From the NCBI RefSeq assembly GCF_052065415.1, contig NZ_JBQHUB010000010.1, positions 1-64,000 of the forward strand: 64,000 nucleotides of DNA, read 5' to 3'. Shown here one piece after another: positions 25,935 to 34,201 of this stretch. Numbering within the stretch: the stretch's first letter is position 1; each line of letters begins with the position of its first letter. Position numbers and translations under genes: made by a program. The stretch is from Pseudoflavonifractor_A sp022772585. GTDB lineage: Bacteria > Bacillota > Clostridia > Oscillospirales > Oscillospiraceae. The notes beneath the pieces were generated by a model that was not told the DNA's origin, did no database searches, and saw nothing but the letters and a program-made list of their open reading frames with translations.

Positions 25935-26783
25935 ATGGTCTCCTGTGACGAGGCGCTGGAGCTGATCAGCGCCGGAGTGGACGGCGAGCTGACAGCGGAA
26001 GAAACGCGTATATTGGAAGAGCACCTGGATCATTGCCAGGCGTGCCGGGCGCTCCTGGAGGAGCTCCGGTCCATCCATGAGGAGATGTCCGGCCTGAATG
26101 TCCCGGCGCCCGCCGGCCTGGCCGAAGGGGTTATGGAGCGGGTGCGGGCGGAAAAGGTGGTCCCCATGAAGCCCGTCCGTTCTGCCCGGAAGCGCTGGAG
26201 AACCTGGGCGGCCAGCGCCGCGGTATTCGCCGTGGTGCTTCTGGGGGCAGGCACGCTGCGGCATGAGGCGGCCCCCGCCGCCAATGAGGCCACGGCGGCA
26301 CAGGGCGCCCGGATCGAGACCACCTCCGGCAGCACCGCCCCGGTCCCTGAGCCTGAAATGGCGGCCGCCGGCCGGAGCGGTGAGACGGCCGCTGACGTTT
26401 ACACCGGCAGCGCCCCGGAGAGCGCCGCACCGGCGGAGGGAGCCGAAAGGACGGACGGCGGGGAAAGCGGCTCTGCCGAAGATAAGGATAAGAGAACAGG
26501 ACCGGCCCTGTTTTCTGCTGTGCCGGATGCCCTTGGCGAAGCGGAGAGCGCCGCCATGGAGCGGCTGCTGGAGGAGCTGGAGTGGGAAGACTATACCTGG
26601 CTCTCGCCCGAAGCAGCCATGACGGAGCGGGACGGGGAGAAGCTGATCCTCACCTGCGACGGCCTGACGGAGGACGGCGGGAGCTGTGCCTTCCGGCTGG
26701 AGCGGGGGGACGGGACCCCGGTGGCCCGCTATCTGGTGGAGCTGGACGGCGGTGCGGTGACGGAGGAACCCTCCGAGTCCTGA
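25935..26783 (+). CDS. Membrane anti-sigma factor with zinc-binding N-terminus
   Basis: A 282-residue protein; ATG 25935 is seven bases from AAGGAGG (GTG 25929 is too close). The N-terminal anti-sigma domain has the HxxxCxxC zinc motif HLDHCQAC at about residues 35-42. One membrane helix lies near residues 88-105 (WAASAAVFAVVLLGAGTL). The outer part is a low-complexity Ala/Glu/Ser region followed by a small domain of about 90 residues. It should hold the adjacent sigma factor at the membrane until proteolysis or zinc/redox change releases it. Confidence 0.9.
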   Translation: MVSCDEALELISAGVDGELTAEETRILEEHLDHCQACRALLEELRSIHEEMSGLNVPAPAGLAEGVMERVRAEKVVPMKPVRSARKRWRTWAASAAVFAVVLLGAGTLRHEAAPAANEATAAQGARIETTSGSTAPVPEPEMAAAGRSGETAADVYTGSAPESAAPAEGAERTDGGESGSAEDKDKRTGPALFSAVPDALGEAESAAMERLLEELEWEDYTWLSPEAAMTERDGEKLILTCDGLTEDGGSCAFRLERGDGTPVARYLVELDGGAVTEEPSES

Positions 26784-26818
26784 TTTGACACAATGAACAA
26801 TCCGGTTTTTACGTCTGA

Positions 26819-26853
26819 AAAGGTCTGTGGGCAATCTCCACAGACCTTTTTTT
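26819..26853 (+). terminator. Terminator after the anti-sigma gene
   Basis: AAAGGTCTGTGG (26819-26830) pairs with CCACAGACCTTT (26838-26849), followed by a run of T. Confidence 0.9.
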
Positions 26854-26904
26854 CCTGTTTTTTTGCTGAATTGCGTGATTTGCACTATTTTTCTAAAATT
26901 GCAG

Positions 26905-26933
26905 TTGCCATGATGCCGGTTTTGAGTTATAAT
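26905..26933 (+). promoter_or_regulatory. Promoter of the EF-G paralogue
   Basis: TTGCCA (26905-26910) and TATAAT (26928-26933) are 17 bases apart, 72 bases before the start codon. Confidence 0.8.
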
Positions 26934-27005
26934 GACTAATGTCAGTCGTGATGATCCATCGGGGCACACTGCTGGCCCGATTTCAAACGCAAGGAGAGGA
27001 AACAT

Positions 27006-29081
27006 ATGAGCTATTCCGCGCAAAACATCCGCAACATCTGCCTGCTTGGCCACGGCAGCAACGGCAAGACCACCCTGGCAGAGAACATGCTGTATCTCAC
27101 CGGCGGCTCCATCCGCATGGGTTCTCCTGTGGACGGCAATACCGTTTGTGATTACGATCCCGAGGAGATCCGCCGTCAGATTTCCATCTCCCTGGCGGTG
27201 GCTCCCGTGGAGTATAAGGGCTGCAAGATCAATGTGCTGGATACTCCGGGCTACTTCGACTTCTGCGGCGAGGCCATCGAGGCCCTGAGCGTCTCGGGCG
27301 CGGCCGTCATCGTCTGCTCCGCCAAGGCGGGCATGAGCGTGGGCGCCGAGAAGGCGTGGGAGTACTGCGAGTCCCGCAAGATGCCCCGCATCCTCTACAT
27401 CTCCAAGACCGACGAGGAGAACTCCGACTATAACGCCGCCTTCGCCACTCTGCGCGAGCGCTTCGGCAAGAATATTGCCCCCGTGGTGGCCCCCATCTGG
27501 GATGCGGACAAGAAGGTCATCGGCATCATCGACGTGCTCCATAAGCGGGCCTACGAGATGCAGAATGGCAAGCGGGTGGAGATCCAGGTGCCCGACGACA
27601 AGCTGGCCGTGCTGGACGAGCTGTACGACGCCCTGAAGGAGTCGGTGGCCGAGACCAGCGAGGAGTTCATGGACAAGTACTTCAACGGCGAGGACTTCAC
27701 CTACGCCGAGATGGTCCAGGGCCTGCGCCAGGGCGTGCGGGACCTGTCCCTCTTCCCCGTGGTCTGCGGCTCCGCGGTCCAGGGCCTGGGTACCCTGATG
27801 CTGCTGGACACCATTGTGGACCTGGTCCCCAACCCGCTGGAGGGTTCCCCCGAGGTGGTGGAGAATGCCGACGGCGAGCTGGAGGAGTATGTCCTGTCCG
27901 ACCGCGCCTATCCCTGCGCCTATGTGTTTAAGACCACCTCCGACCAGTACGGCAAGTACTCCTACGTGAAGGTGCTCTCCGGTTCCATCACCCCCGATAT
28001 GCCCATGGTCAATGCCCGCACCGGCGAGACCATGAAGCTGGGCCGCCTGTATGTGGTCAAGGGCAAGAAGACCGAGGAGGTCAAGGAGCTGGTCTGCGGC
28101 GACATCGGCGCTGTGGCCAAGATGGATGCCCTCAAGACCGGCGATACCCTGTGCGACAGCCGCAAGGTCATCAAGGTCGCCCCCCTGCCCCTCCCCGAGC
28201 CCTGCTATTCCGTGGCCATCGCCCCCAAGACCAAGGGCCAGGAGGACAAGATCGCCGCCGGTCTGACCCGCCTGAACGAGGAGGACCTGACCTTTAACTG
28301 GATGAGCAACGCCGAGACCCGCCAGATGGTGGTCTCCGGCACCGGCGATATGCAGATGGACGTGCTGGTGTCCAAGCTGAAGAACCGCTTCAGCGTGGAG
28401 GCCGAGCTCTCCATCCCCCGCGTGGCCTACCGCGAGAAGATCCGCAAGAAGGTGGAGGTCCAGGGCCGCCACAAGAAGCAGTCCGGCGGTCACGGCCAGT
28501 TCGGCGACGTCAAGATCCGCTTCGAGCCCGGCGAGAGCGAGGAGCTGGAGTTCTGCGAGGAGGTCTTCGGCGGCGCGGTGCCCAAGAACTACTTCCCTGC
28601 CGTGGAGAAGGGCCTGCGTGAGGCCGTGCAGCACGGCGTGCTGGCCGGCTATCCCGTGGTCAACCTGAAGGCCACCCTGTACGATGGATCCTACCATCCC
28701 GTGGACTCCTCCGAAATGGCCTTCAAGACGGCGGCCCAGCTGGCCTACAAGGCCGGCCTGCCCGACGCCAATCCCACCATCCTGGAGCCCATTGGCGAGC
28801 TGAAGGTCACCATCCCCGACAGCTACATGGGCGACATCATCGGCGACCTGAACAAGCGGCGCGGCCGCGTCATGGGCATGAACCCCGACGGCAAGGGCAA
28901 CCAGATCGTGGAGGCCGAGGTCCCCATGGCCGAGATGATGACCTATGCCATCGACCTGCGCTCCATGACCCAGAGCCGCGGCTCCTTCACCTTCCACTTC
29001 GTCCGCTATGAGGAGGCTCCTCCCGTGGCCCAGCAGAAGGCGATCGACGCCGCCAAGGCCATTCAGGACCTGGACAACTGA
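27006..29081 (+). CDS. Elongation factor G-like GTPase (EF-G paralogue)
   Basis: A 691-residue protein with all five EF-G domains. The P-loop is GHGSNGKTT (about residues 15-23) and switch II is DTPGYFDF. The base-specificity motif is SKTD where classical EF-G has NKxD, and the switch I RGIT region is altered to RRQISIS. The C-terminal domain IV/V segments are well kept (GGHGQFGDVKIRFEP, MGDIIGDLNKRRGRVMGM). It therefore belongs to the FusA2-like paralogues rather than the main translocase. Such paralogues have slow or no GTP hydrolysis in some species and unclear roles. It is expressed alone from its own promoter. Confidence 0.92.
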   Translation: MSYSAQNIRNICLLGHGSNGKTTLAENMLYLTGGSIRMGSPVDGNTVCDYDPEEIRRQISISLAVAPVEYKGCKINVLDTPGYFDFCGEAIEALSVSGAAVIVCSAKAGMSVGAEKAWEYCESRKMPRILYISKTDEENSDYNAAFATLRERFGKNIAPVVAPIWDADKKVIGIIDVLHKRAYEMQNGKRVEIQVPDDKLAVLDELYDALKESVAETSEEFMDKYFNGEDFTYAEMVQGLRQGVRDLSLFPVVCGSAVQGLGTLMLLDTIVDLVPNPLEGSPEVVENADGELEEYVLSDRAYPCAYVFKTTSDQYGKYSYVKVLSGSITPDMPMVNARTGETMKLGRLYVVKGKKTEEVKELVCGDIGAVAKMDALKTGDTLCDSRKVIKVAPLPLPEPCYSVAIAPKTKGQEDKIAAGLTRLNEEDLTFNWMSNAETRQMVVSGTGDMQMDVLVSKLKNRFSVEAELSIPRVAYREKIRKKVEVQGRHKKQSGGHGQFGDVKIRFEPGESEELEFCEEVFGGAVPKNYFPAVEKGLREAVQHGVLAGYPVVNLKATLYDGSYHPVDSSEMAFKTAAQLAYKAGLPDANPTILEPIGELKVTIPDSYMGDIIGDLNKRRGRVMGMNPDGKGNQIVEAEVPMAEMMTYAIDLRSMTQSRGSFTFHFVRYEEAPPVAQQKAIDAAKAIQDLDN

Positions 29082-29094
29082 CCGTAAAAAACAG

Positions 29095-29131
29095 CGCTCC
29101 CCCGGCGTTCGAGTGCCGGGGGAGCGTTTTT
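29095..29131. terminator. Bidirectional terminator between the EF-G paralogue and the ThrE pair
   Basis: CGCTCCCCCGGC (29095-29106) pairs with GCCGGGGGAGCG (29115-29126). Five T follow on the plus strand and an A-run precedes it, which serves the minus strand. Confidence 0.9.
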
Positions 29132-29137
29132 GCATGT

Positions 29138-29590
29138 TCAGCGGCCGGCGCCGCGCCGTTCATGAAGGCTGACAGCCAGGCTGGCCAGGGAGGCGGCGCA
29201 GAGGATGCCCAGGGCAATGGCTCCCGCCTCAGAGAGGAGGAGCCGGGCCCGCTGGCCGAAGGACTCATAGTCCCCCCGGACGAAAAAGCTCATCATATAG
29301 TACAGGTCGCCGCCGGGGATAAGGGGGATGAGCATGGGGACCAGCAGCATGAGCACGGGGGCCTTGAGCACCCGGGCCAGTACCTCGCTGAGCAGGGCCA
29401 CAGCCAGGGTGGCGCAGAGCAGGGCGGGGAATACGTCCAGTCCGTGGCACACGCCGGCCAGATAGACCACCCAGCCCAGGCCGCCCCCCAGCATGGACCA
29501 GATCAGCTTCCGGCCCCGGATGTTGAAGAGAATGGAAAAGCCCAGGGCGCCCACGCAGCCCATGGCGGTCTGAAGAACATACCACGCCAT
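29138..29590 (-). CDS. ThrE-type threonine/serine exporter, small subunit (YjjB/DUF3815-like), pair 1
   Basis: A 150-residue protein with four to five membrane helices and the family pattern GCVGALGFSILFNIRGRKL and MLIPLIPGGDLYYMM. In Actinobacteria ThrE is one polypeptide; in Firmicutes and enterics it is split into this C-terminal part and a larger N-terminal part. Its partner ends four bases upstream. The pair is expected to export small amino acids or related acids. A second pair lies at 43311-44649. Confidence 0.88.
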   Translation of the reverse strand: MAWYVLQTAMGCVGALGFSILFNIRGRKLIWSMLGGGLGWVVYLAGVCHGLDVFPALLCATLAVALLSEVLARVLKAPVLMLLVPMLIPLIPGGDLYYMMSFFVRGDYESFGQRARLLLSEAGAIALGILCAASLASLAVSLHERRGAGR

Positions 29591-29594
29591 GCCC

Positions 29595-30395
29595 TCACCT
29601 CCAGAAATGCATCAGCACTACAGCAAAGCCGATGGCGATGGCCAGTGCCTTCAAAATGGCCTCGCTGATGCCCAGAAGGCCGGAAATAGTGTCGCCGCTG
29701 ATCATATCCCGCAGAGAGGTGGTAAAGGCAATGCCGGGGATGAGGAGCATGATGTTGCCGATGGTGATCTTGTCGGGATTCTGTCCCAGCCCCAGAGAGA
29801 CCATGGCCACCACCGCCAGGGCGGCCAGCATGCTGCTGAGCAGGTTGAGCAGGATGCTGTTGAGCCGCAGCCGGGCGCCAAAGCGCAGGGAGGCGAAGAG
29901 GAGCACGCCGGAGCAGGCGGCGGCCAGCGCGTCGGAGAAGGTGCCGCCGAAGAAGATGGAGAAGGCGGCCGAGATCATGGCATACATGGCGCACTGGGCC
30001 TGAAGCGGATACGCGGGCGCCCGGCGCAGCCCGCCCACAGCCTGCCGGAAGCGGGGCACGTCCACAGGCCGGGCGCAGAGGGAGCGGGACAGGGCGTTGA
30101 CCCGCTCCACCCGGCCCAGATCGGTATCCCGGGCCATGATGCGCCGGGTCTGGGTGATGACCCGGCCCTCCGGCGTGTGGACGGTGAGTACGATGCTGGA
30201 GGTAATGGTAAACACGTCGGCCTTGGAGAAGCCGTAAACGGCGCACAGCCGGGAGATGGTGTCCTCCACCCGCATCACTTCGGCGCCGCTGGTGAGCAGC
30301 AGCTCCCCCATGTCCAGGATGCAGGAGAGGACCGCCTCGTTCCGGGCGGGATCGGCGGTGGGTGATGCGGCCCGCGCCGGGGTGGATGGCTCCAT
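29595..30395 (-). CDS. ThrE-type threonine/serine exporter, large subunit (YjjP/DUF1212-like), pair 1
   Basis: A 266-residue protein. Residues about 20-125 form the soluble domain (LLLTSGAEVMRVEDTISRLCAVYGF) and about five membrane helices follow, including IMLLIPGIAFTTSLRDMISGD. It forms a transporter with the small subunit four bases downstream. The start at ATG 30395 follows GGAGG. Confidence 0.9.
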   Translation of the reverse strand: MEPSTPARAASPTADPARNEAVLSCILDMGELLLTSGAEVMRVEDTISRLCAVYGFSKADVFTITSSIVLTVHTPEGRVITQTRRIMARDTDLGRVERVNALSRSLCARPVDVPRFRQAVGGLRRAPAYPLQAQCAMYAMISAAFSIFFGGTFSDALAAACSGVLLFASLRFGARLRLNSILLNLLSSMLAALAVVAMVSLGLGQNPDKITIGNIMLLIPGIAFTTSLRDMISGDTISGLLGISEAILKALAIAIGFAVVLMHFWR

Positions 30396-30498
30396 GGAAC
30401 AGCCGCCTCCTTCTTGCGGTAAGATGAAATGTCTGTCTCAGATTATAGCAAGTCCCGCCGCCGGCGGCAAGAGGGAGGGACGGCACCCGGGAGCGAAA

Positions 30499-30533
30499 CA
30501 GGCCGCCGCAGAGGAACGCTCTGCGGCGGCCTG
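30499..30533 (-). terminator. Hairpin after osmC
   Basis: A perfect 15-pair inverted repeat (30499-30513 with 30519-30533) lies five bases past the osmC stop. The T-run on the minus strand is short (TTT), so termination strength is uncertain. Confidence 0.65.
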
Positions 30534-30538
30534 TTGAT

Positions 30539-30964
30539 TCAGGGCTCGCGCTCGGTGCTGTAGATCACTGTGGGCTCAAAATCCAGCAGATGCTGCACCA
30601 CCTTGCAATGTCTGGCTTCAGCAATGAGCTGCTCTTTCAGCTCTTCGGGAAATTCCCGGGGGAGCACGATATTGGTCCGGAACTCCCTGACCTCCCGGTT
30701 GTCCTCAGCCAGCACCAGGTCCATCTGGACGCGGAGGGCTTCGGTGGGGATGTGGTGCTCGGCGCAGAAATTCCGCACATGGATGCCCTGGCAGGCGGTC
30801 ATGGCGGCCAGGAAAGTGTCCCAGGGGGTGGGCGCGCTGCCGTCGCCGCCATATTCTTTGGAGTAGTCGGTGTGGAATTCCATCACCTTGCCGCTGCCGG
30901 GGCTGAGTACCTGGATATCGGTCCGGTAACCGCCGGGAAAGCTGGCCTGTGTACGATGCTTCAT
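30539..30964 (-). CDS. OsmC-family peroxiredoxin-like protein
   Basis: A 141-residue OsmC/YhfA-type protein. The two redox cysteines expected for the family are present, one in AMTACQGIHVRNF and one in EARHCKVVQHLL. OsmC proteins reduce organic hydroperoxides, or store sulfur, using dithiol partners. It is 24 bases downstream of the methionine-binding lipoprotein gene on the same strand, so probably the last gene of the met transport operon. That context suggests a link with sulfur metabolism or oxidised methionine (inference). Confidence 0.9.
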   Translation of the reverse strand: MKHRTQASFPGGYRTDIQVLSPGSGKVMEFHTDYSKEYGGDGSAPTPWDTFLAAMTACQGIHVRNFCAEHHIPTEALRVQMDLVLAEDNREVREFRTNIVLPREFPEELKEQLIAEARHCKVVQHLLDFEPTVIYSTEREP

Positions 30965-30988
30965 CCTGTCACTTCCTGCTTCCGGCGA

Positions 30989-31906
30989 TCATTCAAAGTA
31001 GTTGACGTTGAAGGCGTCAGACTCGAACATGGGGACCTTGGCGCCCTTGTAGGTCTCGGCCAGATGGGCGGCGTACTCATCGGTGTGCATGGCGTCGTCC
31101 ATCAGCTTCAGCCACTCCGCGTCCGCGTTCTCCTCGGCCACCACCAGGCAGGTGCCGGCCACGGTCATGGTGACGTCCATACCCTCGATGGCCAGCAGGT
31201 GGGCGGGCTTGGCGGGATCATCGGAGAGATAGACGGTAACAGCAGTGACGGTGATGCAGTCCACATCCTCAAAAGCGCCCCACTTGCTTCTGGACTCCAT
31301 CTCCAGGATCTCGATATTCTTGGGATTGGAGGTGATATCCAGTACGGTGGGATAATCCTCAGTGTGGTCCAGCTCGATCAGGCCGCAGGACTCCAGGATA
31401 TCCAGCTCTCTGGCGCGGTTGACGGAGTCGTTGGAGATCGCAATGACGGCGCCGTCAGGCAGCTGATCCAGAGAGGTGTACTTGCGGGAGTAGAGACCCT
31501 CAGGGAAGGTGGAGATGGGCTCGCCGGGAGCTACCAGGGTGGTGCCGTTGCTCTCGTTGAACGCAGCCAGATATTTCTTGTTCTGCGTGAAGTTGGCGTC
31601 GATCTCGCCCTCCTGGGTGGCCATGTTGGTGGTGATCACATCGCTGAAGACCTGGGGACGGATCTCATATTTGGAATCCTTCAGGGCTTCGGCTACATAG
31701 AGGATATCGGGCTCCTCACGGGCCAGACAGCCCACGGTGATGACGGTCTTTTCCTCCGGCGTGGGAGTGGGAGCAGGAGCGGGCTCGGAGGAGGGGGCGG
31801 GCGCGGAGGAAGGCGCGGGAGTGGCGGCGCTCTGACCGCCGCAGGCACAGAGCAGGGCCAGCAGCATGGCGGCGGCCAGCAGCAGGGAAACGGTTTTCTT
31901 TTTCAT
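30989..31906 (-). CDS. metQ: MetQ/NlpA-type methionine-binding lipoprotein
   Basis: A 305-residue substrate-binding protein. I take ATG 31906, after AAGGAG, giving MKKKTVSLLLAAAMLLALLCACGG. This is a signal peptide with a lipobox ending at the Cys. A Ser/Pro/Ala-rich tether follows, and then the NlpA domain (ITVGCLAREEPDILYVAEAL, DQLPDGAVIAISNDSVNRARELDIL). It delivers D/L-methionine or a related amino acid to MetI-MetN, encoded directly upstream in the operon. Confidence 0.92.
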   Translation of the reverse strand: MKKKTVSLLLAAAMLLALLCACGGQSAATPAPSSAPAPSSEPAPAPTPTPEEKTVITVGCLAREEPDILYVAEALKDSKYEIRPQVFSDVITTNMATQEGEIDANFTQNKKYLAAFNESNGTTLVAPGEPISTFPEGLYSRKYTSLDQLPDGAVIAISNDSVNRARELDILESCGLIELDHTEDYPTVLDITSNPKNIEILEMESRSKWGAFEDVDCITVTAVTVYLSDDPAKPAHLLAIEGMDVTMTVAGTCLVVAEENADAEWLKLMDDAMHTDEYAAHLAETYKGAKVPMFESDAFNVNYFE

Positions 31907-31966
31907 GGGGCACTCTCCTTTGTTTTTTATATCCGGCGGCCGGCAAACAGCCATGGCCGCGGGAAA

Positions 31967-32629
31967 TCATTTCAGCTTCTGATAGATGGCAAGACCCACG
32001 TGCTGGATGATCTGTACGAAGATGATCAGGATCAGGACCGTACTGTACATCACCCGGTCGTCGAAGTTCTGGTATCCGTAAGTCAGCGCCACGGCGCCCA
32101 GGCCGCCGGCGCCCACGATGCCCGCCATGGCGGTGTAGCCCAGGATGGACACCACGGCCAGCGTCAGATTGGAGACGATGGAGGGCACCGCCTCGTGGAT
32201 GAGGACGTGGACCACGATCTGCCAGTCCGACGCGCCGAAAGACTTGGCGGCCTCGATCAACCCGGGGTCCACTTCCTTCAGGCTGGTCTCCATCAGCCTG
32301 GCCACCAGCGGAGAGCCAGCCACCGTGATGGCGAAAACAGCGGCGTTGGGACCAATGGACCGGCCTACCACCAGACGGGTGATGGGGATGATGGAGATGA
32401 TCAGGATCACAAAGGGGGTGGAGCGGACGATGTTGATGAGAATACTCAGGGTCTCGTAAATAAAGCGGTTGGGGCGCAGGCCCTGTTTGTCGGTCAGTAC
32501 CAGGACGATGGCAATGGCAAAGCCGCAGATGGTGCAGGTGACGGAGGCAAAGGCGAGCATGTACACCGTCGTCCAGAACCCGGGGATCACGATGCGCCGG
32601 ATCAGTGTGGGAACATCCTTATAAAACAT
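31967..32629 (-). CDS. metI: MetI-type ABC transporter permease
   Basis: A 220-residue integral membrane protein with five or six helices. The EAA-like coupling segment is LIEAAKSFGASDWQIVVHVLIHEAVPSI, which contacts the ATPase. The start ATG 32629 overlaps the end of metN by 11 bases, indicating translational coupling. It is the membrane channel for the methionine uptake system. Confidence 0.94.
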   Translation of the reverse strand: MFYKDVPTLIRRIVIPGFWTTVYMLAFASVTCTICGFAIAIVLVLTDKQGLRPNRFIYETLSILINIVRSTPFVILIISIIPITRLVVGRSIGPNAAVFAITVAGSPLVARLMETSLKEVDPGLIEAAKSFGASDWQIVVHVLIHEAVPSIVSNLTLAVVSILGYTAMAGIVGAGGLGAVALTYGYQNFDDRVMYSTVLILIIFVQIIQHVGLAIYQKLK

Positions 32630-33590
32630 CCTGCAGTACCCTCCATTCTACCTGAGCCCGCTTCAGAAATGCTTCCAGCGCTGCCAGCTCATGGCCGGCA
32701 ATATGTATGGTACAGCAGCCGTAGGTGCCGGTGCAGTAAGTTTCCACCCGGTCCCGTACCAGCTCATAGGCGATGCCGGTCTCCAGCGCCATGCGGGAGA
32801 GCAGGGTGGAGGCGGTGTCCATGGGATAGATGATCTCCACGTTGACGCCTCCGGCGGGAAGGGACTGGCTGGAGGCCTCACTGAGCAGCTCGGACAGGAC
32901 CTGGGGCTGCTTGAGAAAAATGTCCTTCACCTCGCCGGTGCACGTGAGCACGCCGTGGCTCAGGACCGACACCCGGCTGCAAATCTGCTTGACCACATCC
33001 ATCTGGTGGGTGACCACGATGATGGTGAGCCCCAGCTCCCGGTTGATCTTTTTCAGCAGCTCCAGGATGGAAATGGTGATATTGGGGTCCAGGGCTGAGG
33101 TGGCCTCGTCACAGAGCAGGATACGGGGCTCCATGGCCAGCGCCCTGGCAATGGCCACCCGCTGCTTCTGGCCGCCGCTGAGCTCCCTGGGGCGGGCGTT
33201 TTTCTTGTCATTGAGCTCCACCAGGGACAAAAGCTCGCTGACCCGCCTGTCGATCTCGGCGGCGGAACGCTTCCAGCACTTCATGGGCAGGGCGATATTC
33301 TGATATACGGTCATGCGGTCCATCAGAAGAAACTGCTGAAAGATCATGCCGATGTTGCTGCGGAAGCGGCGCATCTCCTGCTTGCTCAGCTGGCTGACCT
33401 CTACGCCGTCGATCTTCAGGCTTCCGCCGTCATAGGGCTCAAGACCGTTGATGCAGCGCAGCAGTGTGGATTTCCCCGCGCCGCTGACGCCGATGAGCCC
33501 GTAGATCTCTCCGTCCCGGATCGTGATGTCGATATTCTTCAAAACTTCATTGCTGCCAAAGGACTTTTGCAGATGCCTGATCTCGATCAT
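32619..33590 (-). CDS. metN: MetN-type ABC transporter ATP-binding protein
   Basis: A 323-residue ATPase. ATG 33590 follows GGAGGGG; codons further upstream lack such a site. It has Walker A GVSGAGKST, the signature LSGGQKQRVAIARAL and Walker B ILLCDEATSALD. The C-terminal 75 residues form the NIL domain (VEIIYPMDTASTLLSRMA) that binds methionine and shuts off transport. This domain supports the assignment to methionine rather than another amino acid. It is the first gene of the metN-metI-metQ-osmC operon. Confidence 0.95.
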   Translation of the reverse strand: MIEIRHLQKSFGSNEVLKNIDITIRDGEIYGLIGVSGAGKSTLLRCINGLEPYDGGSLKIDGVEVSQLSKQEMRRFRSNIGMIFQQFLLMDRMTVYQNIALPMKCWKRSAAEIDRRVSELLSLVELNDKKNARPRELSGGQKQRVAIARALAMEPRILLCDEATSALDPNITISILELLKKINRELGLTIIVVTHQMDVVKQICSRVSVLSHGVLTCTGEVKDIFLKQPQVLSELLSEASSQSLPAGGVNVEIIYPMDTASTLLSRMALETGIAYELVRDRVETYCTGTYGCCTIHIAGHELAALEAFLKRAQVEWRVLQDVL

Positions 33591-33662
33591 TTCATCCCCT
33601 CCGGTCAAAACGCAGTTTGTATGTGGAGTTATGTGGGAATAGAAGGATAAATCAACAGTGTT

Positions 33663-33691
33663 ACTGTATCATAAATGCCTGTACATGTTAA
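33663..33691 (-). promoter_or_regulatory. Probable promoter of the met transport operon
   Basis: On the minus strand TTAACA (33686-33691) and TACAGT (33663-33668) are 17 bases apart. The leader to metN is about 65 bases, too short for a SAM riboswitch or T-box, and I see neither. Confidence 0.5.
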
Positions 33692-33799
33692 ATTGGGTTT
33701 TCTAATGTAAGAATCCACAGAATATTTGCATTTTGAATAGGATTTTTGCACCAGATGAGGGGATTTGTGCATTCCGGGGGGGCAAAGGGACGGCAGATG

Positions 33800-33831
33800 A
33801 AAAAAGCAGCGTCCCCGGCCGGGGACGCTGC
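33800..33831 (-). terminator. Terminator of the dhaL-dhaK-lsrF-like operon
   Basis: GCAGCGTCCCC (33806-33816) pairs with GGGGACGCTGC (33821-33831). On the minus strand six T follow the stem. Confidence 0.9.
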
Positions 33832-33860
33832 TGCAAAACGATCATAATCAGCAGGCTGCC

Positions 33861-34184
33861 TTATTTTTCTTCATAGAGCTCGATAATGGCATCATCGTGG
33901 ATGACAAAGGCCAGACGGACGGTGTCACTGAGCACCTCGGGCCCGAAAATGACCCGCTGGGCCTGGGCAATATAGGGGGCCATGTCATCCACCTTGTAGG
34001 CCACATGGGGCTGCTTGGAGAGGATCTCGGGGAACCGGGTGCCCTCTTCAAACTTCAGGTACTCGATCTTATAGTCGTAGGCGTCAACGCTCTCGTTGAC
34101 CCAGAAGCCGCCCCACTCGTTGTAGACCATGTTGGGCTTTTTGTTGAGCACGGGGATACCGATGTGCATATATTCGGCTGCCAT
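33861..34184 (-). CDS. Small VOC/glyoxalase-like protein
   Basis: A 107-residue protein with a glyoxalase-like layout: a start reading MHIGIPV, then HVAYKVDDM in the middle and LAFVIHDDAIIELYEE at the end. The His and Glu residues could bind a metal as in vicinal-oxygen-chelate proteins. It is the last gene of the DhaL-DhaK-LsrF cluster, 17 bases after the thiolase gene, so it probably isomerises or binds a sugar-phosphate-like intermediate of the same pathway. The fold call is from pattern only. Confidence 0.6.
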   Translation of the reverse strand: MAAEYMHIGIPVLNKKPNMVYNEWGGFWVNESVDAYDYKIEYLKFEEGTRFPEILSKQPHVAYKVDDMAPYIAQAQRVIFGPEVLSDTVRLAFVIHDDAIIELYEEK

Positions 34185-34201
34185 GGCAGTTCCTCCTGTC
34201 T

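Noticed and set aside
33591..33799. SAM riboswitch or T-box ahead of metN
   Set aside because: The leader from the likely promoter is about 65 bases and lacks the conserved helices.
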